64,000 bases of DNA from Algibacter miyuki (GCF_042427745.1 NZ_JBHMFA010000004.1); one strand, 5' to 3'. Positions 50,353-60,048 are shown, counted from the stretch's first letter. Notes: generated from the sequence alone by a model not told the origin. Numbers and translations: made by a program.

Positions 50353-53300
50353 TTGATTAAATACATATGTTTTTTATTGTTTTCAATCAGTCTCTTTGGG
50401 CAGGAAGTTAATATTCCGACTAAGTTCTTAGAGAATGGTAGTTTGTATAAAAAATTGGATACTAATTCGAATCAGTTATCTCAAGTTATTACAACTTTTT
50501 CCGAAAAGGAAAAGTGTGTTGTTGTGGGGTATTTGGGCCGCGATAATTATAAAGTGCAGTATAAAGAATGGGTTGGTATTGTAAAAGATGTTGATTTATT
50601 GGTTACTGAAGCGATGTCCGATTTGTATTTCGATTTTCAAGAAAAAGAAAGTCAAAAGGCCGTTGAGCTCGAACGTATAAGAAAAGTTGAAATGCAAGAA
50701 GTGATTCAATATGGAAAAGTGCTCTCCAAAGAAAAACGATTGCAAATAAAAAATGATGCTATAGCAAAAGAAAAAGCAGAGGCTATAGAAAAACAGCGTG
50801 TTGCCGATTCTATAAGTCAAGCTAAAGCAGAGGCTATCGCTAAAAAGCATGCCGAGGAATTAGAAGCTAAGCGTGTTAAAGATTCTATTGAAAAGGCAGA
50901 GATTGCCCAGCGTGAACGTTTAGCGTTTGAAGCCAAGCAGGAAGAAGCTAGAAAAGAAGCAGCGCTATTGGAAATAAGACGCATAAACGATTCGATAACA
51001 AAAGCTGAAACAGCCGAAAAAGAACGATTAGAAATTGCTCGGGCTCAGGCCTTAAAGTTGGCTGCTGAGGCTGAAGTTATACGGGTTAAAGATTCTATAA
51101 AGCAAGCTAAAATATTAAAAAAGGAACGCGAAGATCAAGAAAAAATACAAGCTCAAGCAGAGAAGCTAGAAGCTAAACGCATTAAAGATTCTACTGAACA
51201 GGCTGAAACTGCCAAGCGTGAACGTTTAGCGTTTGAAGCCAAGCAGGAAGAAGTTAGAAAAGAAGCTGCGCTATTAGAAATAAGACGGGTAAACGATTCG
51301 ATAGCAAAAGCTGAAACAGCTGCAAAAGAACGTTTGGAAATGCTCCGAGAACAAGCGCTTAAACAAGCAGCGGAAGACGAGAAGCAACGTGTAAAAGATT
51401 CTATAATTGAAGCCAAAACCATTGAGAAAGCACGTTTAGAACGCGAACGTATTCAAGAATTAGAAAGAAAACAAGCAGAGAAACTAGAAGCTAAACGCAT
51501 TAAAGATTCTATTGAACAGGCTGAAACTGCCGAGCGTGAACGTTTAGCGTTTGAAGCCAAGCAGGAAGAAGCTAGAAAAGAAGCAGCGCTATTGGAAATA
51601 AGACGGGTAAACGATTCGATAGCAAAAGTTGAAACAGCTGCAAAAGAACGTTTGGAAATGCTCCGAGAACAAGCGCTTAAAAAAGCGGCGGAAGTCGAAA
51701 AGCAACGAGTAAAAGATTCTATAATTGAAGCCAAAACCATTGAGAAAGCACGTTTAGAACGCGAACGTATTCAAGAATTAGAAAGAAAACAAGCCGAGAA
51801 ACTAGAAGCTAAACGCATTAAAGATTCTACTGAACAGGCTGAAACTGCCGAGCGTGAACGTTTAGCGTTTGAAGCCAAGCAGGAAGAAGCTAGAAAAAAA
51901 GCTGCGCTATTAGAAATAAGACGTGTAAATGATTCGATAGCAAAAGCTGAAACAGCTGCAAAAGAACGTTTGGAAATGCTGCGAGAACAAGCGCTTAAAC
52001 AAGCAGCGGAAGACGAAAAGCAACGTGTAAAAGATTCTATAATTGAAGCCAAAACCATTGAGAAAGCACGTTTAGAACGCGAACGTATTCAAGAATTAGA
52101 AAGAAAACAAGCTGAGAAACTAGAAGCTAAACGCATTAAAGATTCTACTGAACAGGCTGAAACTGCCGAGCGTGAACGTTTAGCGTTTGAAGCCAAGCAG
52201 GAAGAAGCTAGAAAAGAAGCTGCGCTATTAGAAATAAGACGCGTAAACGATTCGATAGCAAAAGCTGAAACAGCTGCAAAAGAACGTTTGGAAATGCTCC
52301 GAGAACAAGCGCTTAAAAAAGCGGCGGAAGTCGAGAAGCAACGTGTAAAAGATTCTATAATTGAAGCCAAAACCATTGAGAAAGCACGTTTAGAACGCGA
52401 ACGTATTCAAGAATTAGAAAGAAAACAAGCCGAGAAACTAGAAGCTAAACGCATTAAAGATTCTACTGAAAAAGCTGAAACAGCACAGAAGAATCGAATC
52501 ATATTCGAAAAGGAAAAAGAAAGAGCAGAACAGCGAACGGCAGAGTTAGAAGCAAAACGTATTCAGGATGAACTTGACCGTGCCGCAGAAGCTGAAAAAG
52601 AACGATTAGAAGCTGTTTTAAAACAGAAGAAAGAAGAGGAAGCTATTCGTGTAAAGGATTCTATTGCACATGCTGAAGTTTTAGAAAAACAAAGGGAAGC
52701 TTTAGAAAAAGAACAAGAAAGAGTAAGAGCTCTAGCAAAGGAGCTTGAAGAAGAGCGCTTAAAAAATGCCGCGGCTCAGGCCGAAGTATTAGAAAAAGCG
52801 CGTTTAGAAGATGAGAAAGAACAAGAGCGTGTAAGAAAACGAATAGCAGAAATTGAGGCAAAGCGTGTTAGTGATTCAGTAGTTAAAGCTGAGGCTGCAG
52901 AAAGCACACGATTAATTTTTGAAAGAGAAAAACAGGAAGCTGAAAAAAGAGCCGTAGAATTGATTGTGAAACGCGCTAAAGACTCTATAATGCGTGTACA
53001 ACAAGCTAAATTAGAGCAAGCAAATTATGAAAAAACTCAGGCTTTAAAACGGTTAAAAGAACTGGAGTTGAAACGAGTAAACGACTCTATTAAACAAGCA
53101 AGTGCCGATAAAATACAACAGCTAGAACAGGAGCGTGCACAAGCTATAAAGGCCGCTGTGGAGCTAGAAGCAAATAGAATAAGGGACTCTATTACTAATA
53201 TTAGAAATGCTGAAAAACAGCACGAATCACAAGTGGCTGAAAAAGAAAACTCTGCAAGAATGCAGTTTAGAAATACGTGCCATTATTTACTGGACGAGTA

Positions 53301-53685
53301 CGATAGTTTTACCAAGAAAGTAACCATAAAAACAGAACCTTATGATATTTCGGAAAACATAACTGTCGAGCTATTTAAGTATGGTAATAAAGCATCCGTG
53401 TTTATTAATTCGCCTATAGATTTAGGCTGTGTAAGCTACCTATCTAACAACCGTTCCTCAGTAATTGTTCGTTTAGAAAACAACCAGGTGATTACTTTAT
53501 ATCACTCCTGGAATATGGAATGTGGTGAGTTCTTGTTTAAAGCTAATTTAACACAATCGCAAATTTCTCAACTAGAAAAATCGCCAATTAAGTCTCTTAA
53601 ATTAAAGGGAACCAAAGGCTATAGAGAAGTAGAAAACTTAAGTTATAACACGTTTTTTATGGATAAACTAAATTGTATAAAATAA
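50353..53685 (+). CDS. Secreted long coiled-coil protein with tandem 106-residue repeats
   Basis: An 1110-residue exported protein. No in-frame ATG precedes the signal peptide, so the TTG at 50353 is the likely start; cleavage is near residue 16. Residues about 20-85 look like an SH3-like domain (LYKKLD... YKVQYKEWVGIV). Residues about 90-985 are an unbroken charged helix, with a K/N-D-S-I/T motif about every 35 residues. Four 106-residue units (51181-52452) are nearly identical in DNA. Residues about 990-1110 form a small Cys-containing C-terminal domain. A structural or adhesion role is possible; none is shown. Confidence 0.82.
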   Translation: MIKYICFLLFSISLFGQEVNIPTKFLENGSLYKKLDTNSNQLSQVITTFSEKEKCVVVGYLGRDNYKVQYKEWVGIVKDVDLLVTEAMSDLYFDFQEKESQKAVELERIRKVEMQEVIQYGKVLSKEKRLQIKNDAIAKEKAEAIEKQRVADSISQAKAEAIAKKHAEELEAKRVKDSIEKAEIAQRERLAFEAKQEEARKEAALLEIRRINDSITKAETAEKERLEIARAQALKLAAEAEVIRVKDSIKQAKILKKEREDQEKIQAQAEKLEAKRIKDSTEQAETAKRERLAFEAKQEEVRKEAALLEIRRVNDSIAKAETAAKERLEMLREQALKQAAEDEKQRVKDSIIEAKTIEKARLERERIQELERKQAEKLEAKRIKDSIEQAETAERERLAFEAKQEEARKEAALLEIRRVNDSIAKVETAAKERLEMLREQALKKAAEVEKQRVKDSIIEAKTIEKARLERERIQELERKQAEKLEAKRIKDSTEQAETAERERLAFEAKQEEARKKAALLEIRRVNDSIAKAETAAKERLEMLREQALKQAAEDEKQRVKDSIIEAKTIEKARLERERIQELERKQAEKLEAKRIKDSTEQAETAERERLAFEAKQEEARKEAALLEIRRVNDSIAKAETAAKERLEMLREQALKKAAEVEKQRVKDSIIEAKTIEKARLERERIQELERKQAEKLEAKRIKDSTEKAETAQKNRIIFEKEKERAEQRTAELEAKRIQDELDRAAEAEKERLEAVLKQKKEEEAIRVKDSIAHAEVLEKQREALEKEQERVRALAKELEEERLKNAAAQAEVLEKARLEDEKEQERVRKRIAEIEAKRVSDSVVKAEAAESTRLIFEREKQEAEKRAVELIVKRAKDSIMRVQQAKLEQANYEKTQALKRLKELELKRVNDSIKQASADKIQQLEQERAQAIKAAVELEANRIRDSITNIRNAEKQHESQVAEKENSARMQFRNTCHYLLDEYDSFTKKVTIKTEPYDISENITVELFKYGNKASVFINSPIDLGCVSYLSNNRSSVIVRLENNQVITLYHSWNMECGEFLFKANLTQSQISQLEKSPIKSLKLKGTKGYREVENLSYNTFFMDKLNCIK
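51181..52452 (+). repeat. Four tandem 318-bp repeats within the coiled-coil gene
   Basis: Units begin at 51181, 51499, 51817 and 52135, each exactly 318 bp (106 codons), with only scattered differences. A fifth partial unit starts at 52453 and drifts off after about ten codons; a more diverged unit precedes 51181. Each unit is about three 35-residue sub-repeats. Confidence 0.95.
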
Positions 53686-53921
53686 TTTGAACGGTTTAGT
53701 GCTGGTTTTTATTGTTTTAGATTAAAAAGAAGAAAACGGAATGATTTAAATGTTTATCTTTATGTTGTTCAGGGGTTTATGTGTGTTTTGTTGAGGTGCT
53801 TAATTTGCAAAAAATCATCCTATTTGTAGGAAAAGATTTTGTTTTTAATAAAAAAGGGGGTTTTTCCCCTTATGTAGGTGTATTCTTCTGATTAACTTTG
53901 AACTTTAAATAAAAACTTATT

Positions 53922-54641
53922 ATGAAGCATTTACAGCGTTTATCAGTTAGCCTATTTGTATTAACTATGTTTCTCTTTTCTTGCGACAAGAAGACATCGG
54001 ATGTTAAACAGGAATCTGCAAGAGAAATTAAGGTGAAAGATAATGCGTTGGAAGAACATTTGATCTCTGTAAATCAAGGGACTGAAATGTATCATGAATT
54101 TGATGAAAACAGAATTAAAGTCTTAGCAAAAACCTTGAAAGACAAGTATAAAAATCCGGATTTTAATGACACTCAATTTATCTGGTATGCTTTAGAAGAT
54201 TTAAAAGCGTACATAGAATATGTTGAAGCTATACAAAAAGCAAATCCAAAGCAAGATGTTTCTGGCCTACGAATTTATTTAGGAGCTTATCCTGATTCTG
54301 GAAAATTTAAAGATGGTAAAAAGATTAAATTACCCGGACAACAAACTGTTTTTATGGTGCCTACCGTTGCTATAGAAGGCGGTTCTAAAGAGTATAATGC
54401 CCTAAACCATCTACCATTCGTTATAAATTCTAAAGCCACTAATAGTTTGAATGGAGACTTCAAAATTATTGATGATTTAATGAATTCAACATCAAAGAAA
54501 GAGCGTCTAAACTTGTTTTATAAGAAATCGCAAAATTTCCAAACGGCAGGTTTTAACACGAATACTTTTACTGGAAGTACCGCCGAATTAAAAATGATTT
54601 TTAATGAAGGCGAAATGATTCCACCCCCAATAAATAACTAA
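53922..54641 (+). CDS. Hypothetical lipoprotein
   Basis: A 239-residue lipoprotein with lipobox LFSC (Cys21) and a Lys/Ser-rich linker. The mature part has FIWYALEDLKAYIEYVEAIQKANPKQDV and GLRIYLGAYP blocks. I recognise no family with known function. It precedes a membrane protein and a histidine kinase in the same direction (17-nt gap), so it may be part of the same sensing unit. Confidence 0.7.
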   Translation: MKHLQRLSVSLFVLTMFLFSCDKKTSDVKQESAREIKVKDNALEEHLISVNQGTEMYHEFDENRIKVLAKTLKDKYKNPDFNDTQFIWYALEDLKAYIEYVEAIQKANPKQDVSGLRIYLGAYPDSGKFKDGKKIKLPGQQTVFMVPTVAIEGGSKEYNALNHLPFVINSKATNSLNGDFKIIDDLMNSTSKKERLNLFYKKSQNFQTAGFNTNTFTGSTAELKMIFNEGEMIPPPINN

Positions 54642-54658
54642 GCACCTACCTACTGCCT

Positions 54659-55324
54659 ATGCCCCTAGAAATCGCCTTAATGATATCAATTCGAAGTTCA
54701 ATAAAATATATTGAGCTTCTTGTTGCTATTATCGGAACCATCTACTTATTTAAATATAAACATACGTATTTAAAGTATTTTTTAGTGATACTTTGGTACA
54801 CTGCTATTAACGAATTTTCGGGTTACTTGTTTAGAATATTGGGGTTTTCTACAAATATGATAATCTACAATGTTTTTCATTTTATAAATTTTTCATTCCT
54901 GTTTTTACTCTTTAATAGGTCATTAGAAATTCCGAAGTACAAAAAAGCAACCAGTATATTTCTGGGTATTTATGTCGCTAGTTTTTTTATAAATATGTTT
55001 TTTGAAAACTATTTAATAGAAGTGCAAACTGTACCTTTTTTAATAGCTTCCGTATTATTAATTACAAGTATTGTGTTTTATTTTTCTGAAATATTAAATA
55101 CAGAAGAAGTGCTTTATGTTAAAAATAATATGCTTTTTTGGATTAGTGTAGGGTACTTGTTATACCTCTCTGGGAATATTCCGATTCGAGTTATTAGGAA
55201 TTACTTTGCAGATGTTGTAAGTTTAGAGAACGTTTTAGAAATAAGCAGTGTTTTAAGCATTGTTATGAATATGTGTTTTATTATCGGATTTGTATGGGGG
55301 GAGAAGGACAAGGGCAAGCTGTAA
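54659..55324 (+). CDS. Seven-segment membrane protein
   Basis: A 221-residue integral membrane protein with about seven hydrophobic segments, no signal peptide and short loops. Start at ATG 54659. It overlaps the next kinase gene by 31 nt and is likely its sensor partner, or a 7TM sensory module split from the kinase. No motif names a ligand. Confidence 0.72.
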   Translation: MPLEIALMISIRSSIKYIELLVAIIGTIYLFKYKHTYLKYFLVILWYTAINEFSGYLFRILGFSTNMIIYNVFHFINFSFLFLLFNRSLEIPKYKKATSIFLGIYVASFFINMFFENYLIEVQTVPFLIASVLLITSIVFYFSEILNTEEVLYVKNNMLFWISVGYLLYLSGNIPIRVIRNYFADVVSLENVLEISSVLSIVMNMCFIIGFVWGEKDKGKL

Positions 55325-56052
55325 TATTAGTTACCGTTTTTACGTTGGTTTTTTTATGCTTCATTCTAGTGGTTTTATTTGTTGTTTTTCAGAAAAGGAA
55401 AAATATTCTAATTTTAAAACAGAAGGAAATCGAAAAACAATTTGAGCAAGAAATAGCCCAAACTCAAATAGAAATTAGGGAAGAAACCTTTAGAAATATA
55501 AGTTGGGAACTGCATGATAATATTGGGCAGCTTCTAACCTTAGCTAAAATCCAAATTCAAAATCCCGAAAATATTAACGATGTAAAAGAAACATTGAATA
55601 AAGGGTTAATTGAGTTGAGGTCTTTATCGAAACAGATAAACCCCGAAGCATTAAAAAAAATGCGTTTCACGGAGGCTGTAACACAAGAAATTGAACGTTT
55701 TAATAGGCTCAATTTTATTAAAGCATCCATAGATATTATTGGTGAAGAAAAAAAAATAAACGAAAAAACTGAAATTGTATTATTTAGAATATTACAAGAG
55801 TTTTTTTCGAACACGATGAAACACGCCAAGGCTAGGCATTTGGATGTGACTTTAAAGTTCGATACAGAAGAACTTTCAATCATAGCGAAAGATGACGGTC
55901 AAGGGTTTGATTCCGATCAACAAGATCAGGCTTCAGGAATTGGTTTGTCTAACATGAAAAACAGAGCGCAATTGGTAAATGCAACTGTTAATGTTTTTTC
56001 TAAACCAAACCAAGGCACACAATTAACTATAACCTATCGCTATAAATCATGA
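55294..56052 (+). CDS. Sensor histidine kinase (HisKA_3 type)
   Basis: A 252-residue kinase. One N-terminal membrane segment (about 8-31), a coiled-coil linker, the phospho-acceptor box SWELHDNIGQLLTLAKIQ (His in ELHDN), and an ATP-binding domain with FSNTMKHAKA (N box), DDGQGFD (G1) and GIGLSNMKNRAQLV (G2). The ATG at 55294 is preferred to a GTG at 55273. The stop overlaps the response regulator by 4 nt. It senses through its own segment or the upstream seven-segment protein. Confidence 0.88.
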   Translation: MGGEGQGQAVILVTVFTLVFLCFILVVLFVVFQKRKNILILKQKEIEKQFEQEIAQTQIEIREETFRNISWELHDNIGQLLTLAKIQIQNPENINDVKETLNKGLIELRSLSKQINPEALKKMRFTEAVTQEIERFNRLNFIKASIDIIGEEKKINEKTEIVLFRILQEFFSNTMKHAKARHLDVTLKFDTEELSIIAKDDGQGFDSDQQDQASGIGLSNMKNRAQLVNATVNVFSKPNQGTQLTITYRYKS

Positions 56053-56690
56053 ATCCATATAAAGTTGTAATTGTTGAAGATCACGTTTTGCTTTCTCAAG
56101 CTATAGCAGGACTAGTCAATGCGTTTAATAACTTTGAAGTACCGTATTTATGTAATAATGGTCGTGAACTTTTAGATAAATTAAAATTTGCAAACAACAT
56201 ACCCGACGTTGTTTTGATGGATGTAAATATGCCTATTTTAAACGGCATAGAAACTACCGAGATTATTAAAAATGAATATCCGCAAATAAAAGTAATTGCC
56301 CTTTCTGTAGAAGGTTCCGAAGATACCATTATCCAAATGCTAAAGGCTGGAGCAAAAGGTTATTTGCTTAAAGATGTTGAAAAAGAAGTGCTAGAGTTAG
56401 CTTTGAAAGAAGTGATTAGCACGGGTTATTTTCATACCAAAACGGTGTCCAAAATTTTAGTTGATTCCTTAACCGATGAAAATACTGCTGTAGGAAAACT
56501 AAAAGAACGCGAGCTCGAATTTATAAAACTTGTTTGCTCGGAGTTAACCTATAAAGAAATTGCCGATAAAATGTTTTTAAGCCCGAAGACTATCGATGGG
56601 TATCGCGATAGCTTGTTTCAAAAACTACAAGTGAAAAACAAAATTGGTTTGGTGCTTTATGCTATAAAAAACAAAATTGTGCACCTTTAG
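56049..56690 (+). CDS. NarL/LuxR-family response regulator
   Basis: A 213-residue regulator. The receiver has the acidic pocket VIVEDH, the phospho-acceptor Asp in VVLMDVNMPILNG and the Lys in GYLLKDV. The C-terminal LuxR helix-turn-helix is LVCSELTYKEIADKMFLSPKTIDGYRDSLFQKL. It forms a two-component pair with the overlapping kinase. No target promoter was identified. Confidence 0.93.
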   Translation: MNPYKVVIVEDHVLLSQAIAGLVNAFNNFEVPYLCNNGRELLDKLKFANNIPDVVLMDVNMPILNGIETTEIIKNEYPQIKVIALSVEGSEDTIIQMLKAGAKGYLLKDVEKEVLELALKEVISTGYFHTKTVSKILVDSLTDENTAVGKLKERELEFIKLVCSELTYKEIADKMFLSPKTIDGYRDSLFQKLQVKNKIGLVLYAIKNKIVHL

Positions 56691-56877
56691 TTTGCTGCGG
56701 TTATCACGTTTAATATATTTTTGTTTGGCCGAATAATAAAATAAAATACCATTTGCTTTTTTACCAATGTTTTTTCTAATAGTTCGGAATGCTTTGGTAA
56801 TTTGGGCTTCTACACTTTTTATAGAAACATCTAAATATTCCGAAATTTCCACATTAGTTAAACCTTCCTTTTTTTTT
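56691..56877 (-). pseudogene. Remnant of an ECF sigma factor gene (C-terminal region only)
   Basis: Leftward coding remains read KKKEGLTNVEISEYLDVSI followed by KSVEAQITKAFRTIRKNIG, the region-4 helix-turn-helix of an extracytoplasmic sigma factor. Region 2 and all N-terminal sequence are gone: translation upstream reaches a stop after about four codons. The far end runs into the end of the response regulator. No start or promoter is left. Confidence 0.7.
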
Positions 56878-56916
56878 ATAGTAGGATTTTAATTTTAGAA
56901 AAGAAAATAAATTAAC

Positions 56917-56929
56917 GCAACTTAGTTGC
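56917..56929 (+). promoter_or_regulatory. Palindromic operator, likely Fur-family (Zur-type)
   Basis: GCAACTTAGTTGC, arms GCAAC/GTTGC. It overlaps the -33 TTG (56926-56928) of the promoter reading toward 57108. A near match with the same flanks, GCGACTCAGTTGT, lies at 61497-61509 before the Fur-family gene. Confidence 0.65.
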
Positions 56930-56955
56930 ATTAGAAATCAAAAGTAATATATTTG
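56926..56955 (+). promoter_or_regulatory. Promoter of the metal-uptake locus
   Basis: TTG (56926-56928), 19-nt spacer, TATATTTG (56948-56955), an exact match to the flavobacterial consensus; the operator covers the TTG. Confidence 0.72.
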
Positions 56956-57107
56956 CAAAATAACTTGGTAAAATTAAATTACAAACAAGTAAAAATATAT
57001 TACCATGTGTCTCATTATAGTTTTATCTCTAGTTTATTTTTAGATATAAAATTATTGCAAGCCAAAAAATATTAAGTACTTCTTTTTAGAAGTTTTTAAA
57101 CGTGATA

Positions 57108-57416
57108 ATGAAAACAAGTCAGATTAAAAATAGTATAACTTTCTTTTTCATTGCTCTTTTTCTAACAATGAAAATAGCAGGGCTTCACGTGTTGTCTCAT
57201 ACAAATGATGACGATCACGAAATTCATTGTACTATTTGCGACCATGCTATTACGCATAACTTAATTCCTGCCATTACCCCGGATTTACAGGATTGCACTA
57301 TTGAAAACACTGAACCCATAGTTCCAAGAACGATAATTAAAAACTACAGTTTTATTATCGCAAGTACCATTGCTGCAAACGAGCTCTTTTCTCGACCTCC
57401 TCCTTTTTTACTATAA
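57108..57416 (+). CDS. Small exported Cys/His-rich protein
   Basis: A 102-residue protein with a basic start and hydrophobic signal or anchor (about 10-28). The next part is metal-ligand rich: LHVLSHTNDDDHEIHCTICDHAITH, with a CxxC and six histidines within about 26 residues. A second hydrophobic stretch near the C-terminus ends in RPPPFLL. It precedes a TonB receptor and is behind the operator at 56917, which suggests periplasmic zinc (or copper) binding. No named family recognised. Confidence 0.7.
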   Translation: MKTSQIKNSITFFFIALFLTMKIAGLHVLSHTNDDDHEIHCTICDHAITHNLIPAITPDLQDCTIENTEPIVPRTIIKNYSFIIASTIAANELFSRPPPFLL

Positions 57417-57636
57417 GTTTTCCTTGTACATTTTATTTGAGAATTTGAACGTTAAGTGTTAAATCGTGCTAAACGAGCTAATATGTTGTTCTGTTTATTA
57501 ATAAACTTAATACAGCTAGTTATTACGCTCGTAATGCCTGCTAGTTCTTCCGTTTAGTCTCTTATTAATTAATGTATAGGTTTTGTCGTAGCCCTTTTTC
57601 TAGGGGTAATTATTCAAATTTTATAGTATTTTAAAT

Positions 57637-60006
57637 ATGTTTCAAAAAATACTGAGTGTATGGTTGTGTTTCAGCCTATGCTCTATAGTGTGTGCGCAAA
57701 ATTCTTTTCAAATAAAAGGTTCTGTTATAGATGCCCGTACCTTAAAACCTATTGAGGGAGCCAATATTATTGGTAAAGGTGTCTTTTCAATTTCATCTAA
57801 AACAGGTGCTTTTACAATTAAAAATGTAGTTAAAAATACTTATGCTTTAACCATATCTCACATGGGGTATGCGTCTCAAAAAGTGAACATCATTGTGAGT
57901 CCAGAAATGGAAACTGTAAAAATATTATTAAATGAAGTCTCCACGGCACTTGATGAAGTTGAGGTGCATAGTAAATCAAAACAAAGAATATCGAAGGAGA
58001 CGCCCGTGGTTTCTCATATCGTTTCTAAGGAGTTTCTTGATAAAAACAGAGAAAATAGCTTGATGCAAACTCTGAGTAAAATTCCTGGGGTAAGTACTAT
58101 TACTATTGGTTCGGGGCAATCTAAACCTGTTATTAGAGGCTTGGGTTTTAATAGAGTTGCCGTTGTTCAAAATGGAATAAAACACGAAGCGCAACAGTGG
58201 GGCAATGACCATGGCTTAGAAATAGATCAATACGGTATTAATAACATACAAATTATAAAAGGCCCAGCCTCTTTAGTTTATGGTTCTGATGCTATTGCGG
58301 GTGTTGTGGATATTCAGCCTAATAAAATTCCGTTATTAAACTCTTTTAGTGGCGAGGTAAATGTATTGGGAGAAAGTAATAATGATTTACTAGGTATTTC
58401 TGCAGGTATTGAGACAAGAAAAGAGAAATGGTTTTATCGCGGACGTTTAACTTTTAGAGATTATGGAGATTACAAAGTGCCTACCGATAAAATTAACTAC
58501 GAGAATTACATTTTTGAATTACACGATAATAATTTAAGAAACACCGCAGGAAAAGAAGCTAATGCCAGTTTTAGCGTAGGTTATGTTTCTGAAAATTTAA
58601 AATCGGAAACTTTTTTTAGTAACGTTAATGCTAAAAACGGCTTTTTTGCCAATGCGCATGGTTTAGAAGTGAGAACGTCTAGTATAGATTATGATAGTTC
58701 TAATAGAGATATCGATTTGCCTTTTCATAAAGTAAATCATTTTAAAATCACCAATAATACATCTTGGACAAAGGGCGACCACGCTTTTCATTTTGATTTG
58801 GGGTTTCAAAATAATCATAGAGAAGAACATTCCGAACCAGTACCACATGGCTATATGCCAAAACCTTCGGACAGCAAGGAGCGACAATTTAATAAGAATA
58901 CTTACGCCTTAAATGTTAGAGATGTTTTTAAGCCGAATGACTTACATGATCTTGTCGCAGGGATTAATGTTGAATTTCAAGATAATAATATTGGCGGATG
59001 GGGATTTTTAATTCCTAATTATAATCGTTTTAGCATTGGGGCATTTGTTTATGATCAATTTGAGATTCAGCCGGATTTACACCTGTTGGCAGGCATACGC
59101 TATGATTATGGGCTTATGGATTCCAAATCTTATTTCGATTGGTACCCTTCAACTATAAGTAATAGAGATGGCTCCACCTCGTACGTGCATTTACAAAGAG
59201 CTCAGAATAAAACGTTAGATTTTGGTAATATTAGTGCCTCGGCTGGGCTTAGTTATGTTCAGAAAAATACTACTTATAAATTAAATATAGGTAAGAGTTT
59301 TAGAATGCCATTACCAAATGAGTTGGCTTCGGATGGCGTAAACTATCACATGTATCGGTATGAAAGAGGAAATTTGGATTTGAATCCGGAAGAATCGTAT
59401 CAATTGGATGTTGATATTGATCATACTACAAAGGACTTCTCAGTTGGTGTAAGCCCCTTTGTAAACCTATTTGAGAATTATATTTATTTGAATCCCACTT
59501 CAAATTATTATGAAACCTTACAAATTTACGAATATACCCAAAGTAAGGTGTTTAGAGTTGGAGGAGAGGTAAGAGCGCGTACTACGGTTTTCAAAAACCT
59601 ACAATTAGATGCTTCCGCAGAATACGTGTTTTCAAGACAAACCAGTGGCGCGAAAAAAGATTTTACGCTTCCTTTTTCTCCGCCATTATCGGGGTTGTTA
59701 TCTGCTAGCTACCAATTTAACGATCTTCTTTTTTTTAAGAAACCACTACTTGTGGCCGATTTTAGAATAACCGCAAATCAAGATGAAATTGTTCCGCCAG
59801 AAGAAAAAACAGAAGGTTATCAAATGCTTAATATGTCATTTTTAACAGAAATGGATGTTTTCAAAAATAATAAACCTTTAGCACTACGAGTAAAACTCAA
59901 CAATGTATTCAATACCAAATATTTTGACCATACCAGTTTTTATAGGTTGATAGATGTTCCCGAAGCTGGTAGAAACCTATCCATATCATTAACAATACCT
60001 TTTTAA
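57637..60006 (+). CDS. TonB-dependent receptor, probably for zinc
   Basis: A 789-residue outer-membrane receptor. Order: signal peptide (cleavage near CAQ, residue 21); carboxypeptidase-like beta domain (about 25-110); plug (about 120-235, LSKIPGVSTI, PVIRGLGFNRVAVVQNG, IIKGPASLVYGSDAIAGVVDI); barrel to a final aromatic IPF. An extracellular-type segment has HREEHSEPVPHGY, a His/Glu-rich stretch like that in ZnuD receptors. Together with the Cys/His small protein and a Fur-family gene, zinc is the best guess; copper or another metal is possible. No susD partner. Confidence 0.85.
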   Translation: MFQKILSVWLCFSLCSIVCAQNSFQIKGSVIDARTLKPIEGANIIGKGVFSISSKTGAFTIKNVVKNTYALTISHMGYASQKVNIIVSPEMETVKILLNEVSTALDEVEVHSKSKQRISKETPVVSHIVSKEFLDKNRENSLMQTLSKIPGVSTITIGSGQSKPVIRGLGFNRVAVVQNGIKHEAQQWGNDHGLEIDQYGINNIQIIKGPASLVYGSDAIAGVVDIQPNKIPLLNSFSGEVNVLGESNNDLLGISAGIETRKEKWFYRGRLTFRDYGDYKVPTDKINYENYIFELHDNNLRNTAGKEANASFSVGYVSENLKSETFFSNVNAKNGFFANAHGLEVRTSSIDYDSSNRDIDLPFHKVNHFKITNNTSWTKGDHAFHFDLGFQNNHREEHSEPVPHGYMPKPSDSKERQFNKNTYALNVRDVFKPNDLHDLVAGINVEFQDNNIGGWGFLIPNYNRFSIGAFVYDQFEIQPDLHLLAGIRYDYGLMDSKSYFDWYPSTISNRDGSTSYVHLQRAQNKTLDFGNISASAGLSYVQKNTTYKLNIGKSFRMPLPNELASDGVNYHMYRYERGNLDLNPEESYQLDVDIDHTTKDFSVGVSPFVNLFENYIYLNPTSNYYETLQIYEYTQSKVFRVGGEVRARTTVFKNLQLDASAEYVFSRQTSGAKKDFTLPFSPPLSGLLSASYQFNDLLFFKKPLLVADFRITANQDEIVPPEEKTEGYQMLNMSFLTEMDVFKNNKPLALRVKLNNVFNTKYFDHTSFYRLIDVPEAGRNLSISLTIPF

Positions 60007-60048
60007 TAATTATAAATAAATAATCAAAATCAAATGAAAACAAACATT

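Noticed and set aside
51153..52376. Four repeated minus-strand frames
   Set aside because: They mirror the 318-bp repeats of the coiled-coil gene; Ser-rich translations with no signal or family.
51181..52452. Possible CRISPR-like array because of regular repeats
   Set aside because: Repeats are contiguous coding units of 318 bp without spacers.
53854..53871. AAGGGG/CCCCTT hairpin after the coiled-coil gene as its terminator
   Set aside because: The T-run is on the wrong strand for rightward transcription; the stem is only 6 bp.
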